NCBI GenBank assembly: GCA_003508005.1
Contig: DNUE01000049.1
Location: 1 to 21,808, forward strand
DNA length: 21,808 bases
Direction of reading: 5' to 3'
DNA from: Desulfobulbaceae bacterium
GTDB lineage: Bacteria > Desulfobacterota > Desulfobulbia > Desulfobulbales > Desulfobulbaceae
In this document: positions 15,109-21,262 of the stretch, piece by piece
Layout of the letters: every line of letters begins with the position of its first letter
Position numbering within the stretch: position 1 is the stretch's first letter
The notes under the pieces: generated by a model
Seen by the model: the letters and a program-made list of their open reading frames with translations, nothing else
What the model was told of the DNA's origin: nothing
The model's database searches: none
Made by a program: the position numbers and the translations under genes

Positions 15109-15597
15109 ATGGTCGGCAAAAGGACGGACTATCTCTCCTGGGATGAATATTTCATGGCCGTTGCCCTGCTCTCCGGGTTGCGTTCCAAGGACCCCAACAC
15201 CCAGGTCGGCGCCTGCGTGGCCAACGAACAGAACAAGATTGTCGGCGTCGGCTACAACGGTTTCCCCTGGGGCTGCTCCGACGATGAACTGCCCTGGGAC
15301 CGCACCGGCAACTATCTGGACACCAAGTACCCCTACGTCTGCCATGCCGAGCTGAACGCCGTGCTCAACTCCATCACCTCGGACCTCCGTCGGACGCGGA
15401 TCTATGTTGCCCTCTTCCCATGCAACGAATGCACCAAGGTCATCATCCAATCCGGGATCAGCGAAATTATCTATCTCTCCGACATGTACCAGAACACGGA
15501 CTCGGTCAAGGCATCGAAAATCATGCTGGAACGCGCCCATATCCCCTACCGGCAGTTCATCCCGGAGCGGCAGAGCATCCTCCTCAAATTTTCCTGA
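15109..15597 (+). CDS. dCMP deaminase family protein (ComEB-like)
   Basis: The zinc-dependent deaminase converts dCMP to dUMP, feeding thymidylate synthesis. The 162-residue product has the catalytic H79-A-E81 motif (CHAELNAV) and the P-C105-x2-C108 zinc motif (LFPCNECTK). It also has the early family segment DYLSWDEYFMAVALLSGLRSK (given here by its key parts WDEYFM and LRSKDPNTQVGA). An asparagine-glycine pair (GYNGFP) lies in the nucleotide-binding loop. Length fits dCMP deaminase and is longer than plain cytidine deaminase. A GAGG ribosome-binding site precedes the ATG, eight bases after the hydrolase stop, so it probably ends that transcript. Confidence 0.93.
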   Translation: MVGKRTDYLSWDEYFMAVALLSGLRSKDPNTQVGACVANEQNKIVGVGYNGFPWGCSDDELPWDRTGNYLDTKYPYVCHAELNAVLNSITSDLRRTRIYVALFPCNECTKVIIQSGISEIIYLSDMYQNTDSVKASKIMLERAHIPYRQFIPERQSILLKFS

Positions 15598-15624
15598 GTG
15601 TCGAGATTACAAATTATGATAAAA

Positions 15625-15658
15625 AACAACGAGTTAAGCTTAATGCTGCCACGTTGTT
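15625..15658. repeat. AT-rich inverted repeat in the convergent gap
   Basis: AACAACG (15625-15631) and CGTTGTT (15652-15658) form a 7-bp inverted repeat. Its loop contains the perfect palindrome TTAAGCTTAA (15634-15643). The surrounding 15600-15690 is clearly more AT-rich than its neighbours. It lies between the dCMP deaminase and PP-loop genes, which converge. No T-run follows, so a terminator role is weak. Confidence 0.45.
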
Positions 15659-15727
15659 CGATGAAATCTGCGTATAAATTAAATTAAACAGGATTACACG
15701 ACCCCTTTTCCAGCAGCGGAAAGGAGG

Positions 15728-15759
15728 AAAAACCAGCCGGCATCTCATAACGGCCCGGC
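15728..15759 (-). terminator. Possible terminator of the recN-PP-loop transcript
   Basis: On the minus strand GCCGG/CCGGC (15755-15759 with 15736-15740) is followed by TGG and five T. The stem is 5 bp with a 14-base loop, so support is modest; the position 16 bases after the stop fits. Confidence 0.4.
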
Positions 15760-15775
15760 GCGGAAAGCCTGGAAC

Positions 15776-16822
15776 TCAACGCAGCCAGTTCGCGAATGTT
15801 TCGTCTGACAGGGGTGCGGCCGTCAAGGTGCATTGTTCGCCATCCCTGATCAGCAACACGTCAGCCGCCCCCCTTCTCCCCCCGACCTTCCGGCCGTAGC
15901 GGACGACAAGGCCGGCGGCCAGTGCCGCAAGCTCCTCTTCCCCGGGGCTCCCTGCCGACGGCTGCCGGGCACGGCGCAGCAGCCCGGTGGGTCCGGGTCG
16001 CGTGACCATGGTCAGCAGCCAGTCGTCCTCATTGGCCAGGGCGGCGATTTGTTCATTTTCCCCCTCGTTTCTGCCCAGCACGAACCAGTGGCTGCCGGGC
16101 AGCCGGAACTGCCTGCCCACCAGCAACAAACGAATGTCACTGGGCCGCGGCGCACTCCCCGCAACCTGCTCCCTTTCCTGATACAACCCCGCGATCCTCG
16201 ATCCCAGATTGGGATCGGTCAGCATGCAGCCGCCGGCAGGGCTCGGGTACTCGCTGATGCCGAACTGCGCGGCAAGCTGGATCTGCCCCTTGCGGCCGCG
16301 GCCGCTCATCGCATGCAGGCCCGTTCGCTGAACCAATCCTGCCAGCTCCGGTTCAGTTGCCGGAAGCCGTCTGGCACAGAGTGGGCGCAGAAGGATACCG
16401 GCGCAGCCGCTCTCCCTTTCAATGAGCCGCAGGGTATCCAGCCTCTGGGACATAGGTCGCTGGCCCAGGACCTCGCCGCTGACCAGAAAGGAGGCGCCTT
16501 GCTCTGCCATAATGGCCCGGGCCCGGCGCAGCATGAAGATCTTGCAGTCGATGCAGGGGTTGAAATGCTTGCCGTAGCCGTGTGGCGGGTTGGCAACCAG
16601 TTCCACATAGCCGTTGCTCAGGTCCACCAGCCGCACGCCTATCCCGTATTTGCGCCGGATATCCGCCCGATATGCATCCTCCCTGGCCAGCAGGTGGTGA
16701 TCGAAAAATGGGGTGACAAACTTGAGGGCAACCACCCTGATCCCCTGGGCCATGATGACCCTGCAGGCAAGGATGGAATCCAGTCCCCCGGAAAAAAGGG
16801 CAATGGCGGTAACCTGGCTCAA
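15776..16822 (-). CDS. PP-loop ATPase, tRNA thiolation (MnmA/ThiI)-like, with C-terminal extension
   Basis: PP-loop enzymes adenylate a substrate; this one resembles tRNA sulfur-transfer enzymes. The 348-residue product has the pyrophosphate loop S11-GGLDS-16 (ALFSGGLDSILA), a C90-ID-C93 pair in HFNPCIDCKIFML and a third conserved-looking cysteine in SPAGGCML (C199). Residues 225-348 form a separate domain (IRLLLVGRQFRLPGSHWFVLGRNEGE) that recalls NFACT-R/DUF814 RNA-binding domains attached to ThiI-like proteins. The start is a TTG at 16822 that overlaps the recN stop by two bases; no ATG fits because the PP-loop begins within ten residues. Overlap with recN implies coupled translation. Full MnmA is longer in its middle domain, so the exact tRNA product is open. 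Confidence 0.8.
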   Translation of the reverse strand: MSQVTAIALFSGGLDSILACRVIMAQGIRVVALKFVTPFFDHHLLAREDAYRADIRRKYGIGVRLVDLSNGYVELVANPPHGYGKHFNPCIDCKIFMLRRARAIMAEQGASFLVSGEVLGQRPMSQRLDTLRLIERESGCAGILLRPLCARRLPATEPELAGLVQRTGLHAMSGRGRKGQIQLAAQFGISEYPSPAGGCMLTDPNLGSRIAGLYQEREQVAGSAPRPSDIRLLLVGRQFRLPGSHWFVLGRNEGENEQIAALANEDDWLLTMVTRPGPTGLLRRARQPSAGSPGEEELAALAAGLVVRYGRKVGGRRGAADVLLIRDGEQCTLTAAPLSDETFANWLR

Positions 16823-18516
16823 CTCTTCAACGCTTGCCCAGGCTTGCCGGCAATAAGTTCCCGGGCATAGGCAATGGTCTGCGGGGTCCGGGAGGTTCCG
16901 CCGAGCATCCGCGCCAGTTCCAGTACCCGTTCCTCCGGAGCCAGGGTGCTGATTGCGGAGACGGTCCGGCCGTTGACCACCGATTTGCTGACCATGAAAT
17001 GTGCATCCGCCCAGGCTGCAATCTGTGACAGGTGGGTGATGCAGATAACCTGGTGATGGGCGGAGAGTTCGACAATCTTCCTGGCCACGGCCTCCGCCGC
17101 TGTGCCGCCGATGCCGGCATCAACCTCGTCAAAGATGACCGTCTCCACTTGGTCCCGGCGGGCGAGCAAGCACTTCATCGCCAGCATCAGGCGGGAAAGT
17201 TCCCCGCCAGAAGCGATCCTGGCAAGCGGCTTGGCCGGCTCCCCCGGGTTTGCCGAAAACATAAATTCCACCTGGTCCCAACCGCTGGCCTGGATCGCCC
17301 CGGTATCAAGTCCCGGCGACGAGTTGATGGCCACCTCAAATACCGACTGCGGAAAGCTGAGGGAGGCGAGTTCCTCCTGCATGGCGGCCTGCAACTGGGC
17401 CGCCGCCAAACGACGTGCCCGGGAAAGCGCCTCGGCCCCAGCATTGACCTCTTTATCCAGAGCCGCGTGTTCCCTGCTCACATCGGCAATCTCCTGCTCA
17501 AGGCTGTCCAAGGCGGCAAGTTCCTCCCGGGCCTTTCGGCCGTGCGCAACAACCTCCTCCAGGGTGCTGCCGTACTTGCGCTGCAGCCCCTTCAACAGGG
17601 CGAGGCGCTCGTTGATCTCTTCCAGGCGTTCCTGGTCCCGGGGAATGGATTCGAAATAATCGCGCAGACCGAGTTCCAGGTCGGCGACTTCATAGCAGGC
17701 GGAGCTGATGCGGCCGGAAAGACTCTGCAGGCCTTTATCCAGAGAGGCGGCGTACTCCATGTCCTTGCGGATCACCGGCAGGTGTTCCAGCATGTTCGAC
17801 TGCAAAAGCTCCAGGCACCTGCTGGTGAGTTCCAGCAGGGTTCCGGAGGATTTGAGTCGGGTCCGTTCCTCAAACAAGGCCTCATCCTCGCCAGGGACCG
17901 GCGCGGCGGCCTCGATCTCGCCCAAGGCAAAGGTCAGCATCTCCCGACGGCGCTCCTTCTCTGCCTCCGCCTGCCGCAGATCACGCAGCCGGCCGGCAAG
18001 ATGACGCCAGCGCCGGTACAGGTCGGCAAAGGCCTGCCGGGAACCCCACAGTTCGCCAAAGGTGTCCAAAAAATCCAGGTGCCGGCGGGCCACCAGCAGC
18101 TGCTGATGATCGTGCTGGGAGGCGATATTGACAAGGTTTTCCGTAAGTTCCTCCACCAGAGCGGCAGTGACCAGACGGTCGTTGACATAAAACCTGCTTC
18201 GGCCGCTCTGCTGCACAATCCTGCGGATAATGCACTCGCCGGCATGGGTTATTTCCTGCTCCGCAAGGAGGGATTCCACATCCTGCTGCCCCTCAGGCAC
18301 GGAAAACAGGGCCTCCACCACGGCCCTCTCCTGGTCGCTCCGGATCCAGGAAGCCGCACCCTTCCCCCCTGCCAGGAGATGAAGGGCCTGGAGGATGATC
18401 GACTTGCCGGCGCCGGTTTCGCCGGTGAGCACGGTCAGGCCATGGCCATGGCCCGTGAAGTCCAAACGCAGCGCATCAATCAGCGCCATGTTTTCAATTC
18501 GCAGCTCCAGCAGCAT
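16819..18516 (-). CDS. recN: DNA repair protein RecN
   Basis: RecN is an SMC-like ATPase acting in recombinational repair of double-strand breaks. The 565-residue product has the N-terminal MLLELRIENMALID, Walker A T31-GETGAGKS-39, long coiled-coil arms (about 150-370) and the C-terminal ABC signature/Walker B region (RIASGGELSRLMLA then VIFDEVDAGIGG), with ITHLSQIAAWADAHF as the switch segment. All expected motifs are present. The ATG at 18516 has GGAG seven bases upstream. A sigma70-like promoter lies about 120 bases upstream. The stop overlaps the start of the PP-loop gene, forming a two-gene operon. Confidence 0.96.
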   Translation of the reverse strand: MLLELRIENMALIDALRLDFTGHGHGLTVLTGETGAGKSIILQALHLLAGGKGAASWIRSDQERAVVEALFSVPEGQQDVESLLAEQEITHAGECIIRRIVQQSGRSRFYVNDRLVTAALVEELTENLVNIASQHDHQQLLVARRHLDFLDTFGELWGSRQAFADLYRRWRHLAGRLRDLRQAEAEKERRREMLTFALGEIEAAAPVPGEDEALFEERTRLKSSGTLLELTSRCLELLQSNMLEHLPVIRKDMEYAASLDKGLQSLSGRISSACYEVADLELGLRDYFESIPRDQERLEEINERLALLKGLQRKYGSTLEEVVAHGRKAREELAALDSLEQEIADVSREHAALDKEVNAGAEALSRARRLAAAQLQAAMQEELASLSFPQSVFEVAINSSPGLDTGAIQASGWDQVEFMFSANPGEPAKPLARIASGGELSRLMLAMKCLLARRDQVETVIFDEVDAGIGGTAAEAVARKIVELSAHHQVICITHLSQIAAWADAHFMVSKSVVNGRTVSAISTLAPEERVLELARMLGGTSRTPQTIAYARELIAGKPGQALKS

Positions 18517-18637
18517 CGTCGTTCTCCGTGCTTACCGTCACCCGCCGCCGGGCCACCAGCCGGCGGACAATGTCCTTGACGGCACCGGGGGCAGCAGGTA
18601 TCTTCAAAACTGACTTTCAACTTCCGAGAGGAGGCGC

Positions 18638-18667
18638 ATCATACCGTCCTGTTGCCAGGAAGGTCAA
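18638..18667 (-). promoter_or_regulatory. Sigma70-like promoter of recN
   Basis: TTGACC (18662-18667), 18-base spacer and TATGAT (18638-18643) on the minus strand. The -35 lies only 12 bases from the divergent DtxR-family start codon, so the two genes share control space. Confidence 0.7.
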
Positions 18668-18679
18668 CACCTCAGCACC

Positions 18680-19141
18680 ATGAACCCAACACCCGGATCC
18701 AATCTCAGCGCCAGCCTCGAGGATTACATCGAGGTCATCTACAACCTCATGGCCGAGAAAAATTGCGCCCGGAGCAAGGATATCGCCGCGCGGCTTTCGG
18801 TCAGCGGCGCCTCGGTAACCGAGGCCCTGCGTTCCCTGGCCGGCAAGGGACTGATCAACTATGCCCCCTACGAGGCCATAACCCTCACCAGTCGAGGCCG
18901 CCGGACGGCAAAAGACGTGGTCCGCCGCCATGATGCCCTGAAACGATTTTTCGTCGATGTGCTGGGCATCGAAAATGATCTGGCCGAAAAGGGCGCATGC
19001 CGGGTCGAGCACGCCGCGCCCCAGCCCATCATCGACCGGATGATCAACTTCATCAGCTACCTGGAATCCTGCCCTGACGAAGGCAAGGAGGTCATCCGCA
19101 ACTTCTCCTCCTTCTGCCGGGACAGCAAGAGCAAAAAATAA
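18680..19141 (+). CDS. DtxR/MntR-family metal-dependent transcriptional regulator
   Basis: These dimeric repressors bind Fe(II) or Mn(II) and then DNA. The 153-residue product has an N-terminal winged helix (SLEDYIEVIYNL, KDIAARLSVSGASVTEALRSL) and a metal-binding dimerisation domain, and lacks the C-terminal SH3/FeoA domain, so it is MntR-like in size. Likely ligands are D15 (as in MntR), H84, C107, E110 and H111 (ACRVEH). The cysteine is the DtxR/IdeR-type residue where MntR has glutamate, giving a mixed set. No good ribosome-binding site lies at normal spacing before ATG 18680. It is divergent from recN and converges with the selenoprotein gene, with 28 bases between stops. No metal transporter is nearby, so its target is unknown. 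Confidence 0.88.
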   Translation: MNPTPGSNLSASLEDYIEVIYNLMAEKNCARSKDIAARLSVSGASVTEALRSLAGKGLINYAPYEAITLTSRGRRTAKDVVRRHDALKRFFVDVLGIENDLAEKGACRVEHAAPQPIIDRMINFISYLESCPDEGKEVIRNFSSFCRDSKSKK

Positions 19142-19169
19142 TACACTGCTTTCCTGTTACCTGCCGGGT

Positions 19170-19397
19170 TCAGTCCTGCCCGCCCAGCAAGATGACGATC
19201 TCACCTTCCCCGGGAAACCGCCCCTGCTGGCGCTTGGAAAAAATCAGGCGGCTGTCGGCAACGACCTCAAAAATCCCGCCTGAGCCGGCAATCAGTTCCA
19301 CCTCGATTCCGCTGAATTTCCGTCGCAACTCCTCCTCCAGACTGGAGGCGCGGGGCTTGTAGTTTCATGCAGCGCAGTAGGTGATGGCAATCTTCAT
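19170..19397 (-). CDS. SelW/Rdx-type selenoprotein, in-frame TGA read as selenocysteine
   Basis: This is a 75-residue thioredoxin-like redox protein with the N-terminal motif C8-A-A-U11, where U is encoded by the TGA at 19365-19367. The reading frame continues without interruption after the TGA to a second TGA at 19170-19172. Its sequence keeps the SelW/Rdx pattern: MKIAITYC, NYKPRASSLEEEL, VELIAGSGGIFEV, LIFSKRQQGRFPGEGE. Conservation on both sides of the TGA argues against a pseudogene. GGAGGAG lies six bases before the ATG. A bacterial SECIS-like hairpin follows the TGA at the expected distance. SelW-type proteins are thought to act in thiol redox control; the partner is unknown. The gene faces the DtxR-family gene and has its own promoter. 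Standard gene callers would stop at codon 10 or miss it. Confidence 0.9.
19334..19348 (-). promoter_or_regulatory. Bacterial SECIS element of the SelW-like gene
   Basis: On the minus strand CCTCC-AGTCT-GGAGG forms a hairpin whose loop begins 21 bases after the TGA. A G is the second loop base. Both fit the published bacterial SECIS rules (loop 16-37 bases after UGA, G among the first two loop bases). The loop resembles AGGUCU of E. coli fdhF. It lies wholly inside the coding frame. Confidence 0.75.
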
Positions 19398-19427
19398 GGA
19401 TTTCTCCTCCGTGGTTAAACATTGATC

Positions 19428-19455
19428 ATCTTATCACACCAGCCGCTGGCTGCAA
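19428..19455 (-). promoter_or_regulatory. Probable promoter of the SelW-like gene
   Basis: TTGCAG (19450-19455), 16-base spacer and TAAGAT (19428-19433) preceded by TGA, giving an extended -10 (TGnTAAGAT), on the minus strand. It leaves a leader of about 25 bases before the ATG at 19397. Confidence 0.6.
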
Positions 19456-19463
19456 GCGCTTGC
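19440..19463. repeat. Two adjacent palindromes at the SelW-like promoter
   Basis: CAGCC-GCT-GGCTG (19440-19452) covers the spacer and part of the -35; the perfect 12-bp GCAAGCGCTTGC (19452-19463) overlaps and extends upstream of the -35. Their placement suits operator sites, but no binding protein can be named. Confidence 0.5.
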
Positions 19464-19684
19464 GCAACGGTCTACACATTTTCCGGCTTTTTGTTCCCAA
19501 GAGAACGCCCAAGCTGTATAATAAAATTTCCCCTGCCACTTGCTGAGCACCGCAGAAGCTGCAGAAAAGGATTAGGTAGGCGCATACTCCGTGCACTGTT
19601 TGAGCGAATGTTGTTGATATTGAGAAAATGACAGATACGTTAATTTTGGATAATTCTGGCAAGTGACTTAATAAACACAAACCC

Positions 19685-20911
19685 ATGCCTGTTTACGAAT
19701 ATACAGCCCTGGACAGCTCCGGCAAGAAGCAGAAGGGGATCATCGACGCCGACAGCCTGGCCGCTGCCCGGCAGAAGATCCGCCTTGCCGGAAACTATCC
19801 GGTGGACATCCGCGAATCGACCCCGGTTTCCCGGGGAAAAAGCGAACAAAAGATGGCTGGCTTCAGCCTGATCCAGCGGGTCAGCCAGCAGGAAATCCAC
19901 ATTGCGACCCGACAGCTGGCCACCCTGCTCGGCGCCGGCATTCCCCTGGTCCCTGGATTGAACGGCCTCATCGAGCAGACCACCAACCCAGCCCTGAAAA
20001 AAATCATCGCCCAGCTCAAGGACTCGGTCAACGAAGGCAACTCCTTTACCGTGGCCCTGGCCGAACACCCACGCCTGTTCTCGAAAATCTATATCAACAT
20101 GGTCAAGGCCGGTGAGGCCTCAGGCTCCCTGGATGTGGTCCTGGACCAATTGGCCGAGTTTGGCGAGAGCCAGCAGGCCACCAAGGCCCGCATCAGTGCG
20201 GCCCTCATTTATCCGCTGGTCCTGTCCCTGGTCGGGATTGCGATCCTCTTTCTGCTCATGACCCTCATCGTCCCGAAAATTACCAAGGTCTTTGCCGACT
20301 CCCAGCAGGCCCTGCCCCTTCCCACCATCGTCCTCATGAAGCTGAGCGGTTTCCTTGGCAACTACTGGTGGCTGGTGCTCCTGCTGCTGGCGGGAGTCCT
20401 GCTGGCCCTTCGCTACGCCATAAGCACCGCCCGAGGCAGAAAAATCTGGGACCGGCTCAAACTCACCGCCCCTCTGCTGGGCGACCTGAACACCAAACTG
20501 GCCGCCGCCCGCTTCGGCCGCACCCTCGGCAGTCTCCTCCAGTCCGGCGTGACGCTGGTCAACGCGCTCAAGATCGTCAGAAACATGTTCAACAATGTAA
20601 TGCTGGCCGACACCATCGACAATGCCACGGAGGAGCTGGAAAAAGGGGGCAGCCTGTCGAAAGTCCTGCAGGGCAGCAAATGGTTCCTGCCCATGGTGGT
20701 GCAGATGATCGCGGTCGGCGAGCAGAGCGGAACCCTGGAAAAAATGCTGGTAAAGGTGGCGGACAGCTACGAGAAGGAAGTGGAGACCAGGATCAAGGCC
20801 CTCACCTCGCTCATCGAGCCCTTCATGATCCTGTTCATGGGGGTGATCATGCTCTTCATCGTGCTGTCCATCCTCCTGCCTATCTTTGAGATGAATCAGC
20901 TGATCAAATGA
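19685..20911 (+). CDS. Type II secretion / type IV pilus inner-membrane platform protein (GspF/PilC family)
   Basis: This polytopic platform protein couples the cytoplasmic ATPase to pilin or pseudopilin movement. The 408-residue product has the family N-terminus (VYEYTALDSSGKKQKGIIDADS), two T2SSF domains (about residues 75-200 and 275-400) and three transmembrane segments: about 175-198 (LIYPLVLSLVGIAILFLLMT), about 220-243 and near the C-terminus (FMILFMGVIMLFIVLSILLP). Family motifs FTRQ-like IATRQLATLLGAGIPL and VAVGEQSG-like IAVGEQSGTLEKML are present. Length fits GspF (about 400). A TATAAT at 19517-19522 and a GATAAT near 19653 are possible -10 boxes upstream. The only other system gene seen is gspE-like, convergent downstream. 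Confidence 0.93.
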   Translation: MPVYEYTALDSSGKKQKGIIDADSLAAARQKIRLAGNYPVDIRESTPVSRGKSEQKMAGFSLIQRVSQQEIHIATRQLATLLGAGIPLVPGLNGLIEQTTNPALKKIIAQLKDSVNEGNSFTVALAEHPRLFSKIYINMVKAGEASGSLDVVLDQLAEFGESQQATKARISAALIYPLVLSLVGIAILFLLMTLIVPKITKVFADSQQALPLPTIVLMKLSGFLGNYWWLVLLLLAGVLLALRYAISTARGRKIWDRLKLTAPLLGDLNTKLAAARFGRTLGSLLQSGVTLVNALKIVRNMFNNVMLADTIDNATEELEKGGSLSKVLQGSKWFLPMVVQMIAVGEQSGTLEKMLVKVADSYEKEVETRIKALTSLIEPFMILFMGVIMLFIVLSILLPIFEMNQLIK

Positions 20912-20973
20912 TGGCAACCCCGTCAAAACTCAAAATACTGCCCATCCGCCACTGAGATTACAACAAGTTACAA

Positions 20974-21066
20974 GGTAACCGGCGTCAGTCTCGCGCTTTT
21001 TGTGAGACTGACAAATAGATGGCGTCGCAAAAGCGTTCAGGCTGGGAGACTGTCAGGCCGTAACCC
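20974..21066. repeat. Large imperfect palindrome with a nested perfect hairpin
   Basis: A perfect 9-bp hairpin GTCAGTCTC/GAGACTGAC (20984-20992 with 21004-21012) is nested in a longer imperfect inverted repeat: GGTAACCGGCGTCAGTCTC (20974-20992) against GAGACTGTCAGGCCGTAACC (21046-21065), with CGCTTTTTG matching CAAAAGCG inside. The left arm can thus pair with either of two partners. No T-run follows the hairpin, so it is not a usual terminator. It could be a repeat-family or MITE-like element. Confidence 0.6.
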
Positions 21067-21164
21067 AACATTTCGTCGGGGTCGGAATCTCTATCGATGA
21101 GTCACCGGGTCCAACTGAGTGACTTCGTATCAACTAACTCTCAAAGTATATTTCATTTTTATTC

Positions 21165-21200
21165 AATTCCGATTCCGCCCCCGATACCGATCCCGATTGT
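21165..21200. repeat. Degenerate hexamer repeat (GATNCC)
   Basis: About six tandem imperfect units read AATTCC, GATTCC, GCCCCC, GATACC, GATCCC, GATTGT. It is a short low-complexity tract in the convergent gspF/gspE spacer and does not code for a recognisable protein. Confidence 0.55.
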
Positions 21201-21262
21201 TCCATCTCCGAAGATTGGGTCAGCGCAGCATTCCCCAACTGAGCTTCGACGAACCCGTTGAA

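Larger units (their letters stand above)
20912..21262. other. 351-base spacer between convergent gspF-like and gspE-like genes
   Basis: Contains the large palindrome and the GATNCC tract listed separately, plus an AGTCAC/GTGACT inverted repeat (21100-21124). No gene was recognised on either strand, and no clear intrinsic terminator for either flanking gene was found. Confidence 0.5.

Noticed and set aside
15620..15660. Integron attC-like site (GTTAAGC matching GTTRRRY)
   Set aside because: No matching RYYYAAC core at a suitable distance and no cassette array or integrase nearby.
18516..18620. Short minus-strand frame in the recN leader (about 39 codons from a TTG near 18608)
   Set aside because: No ribosome-binding site, no ATG, overlaps the recN start and matches no family I recognise.
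19170..19397. Reading the SelW-like gene as a pseudogene with a nonsense mutation
   Set aside because: The TGA is exactly at the family's redox position (CxxU), the frame is conserved afterwards and a SECIS-like hairpin is present.
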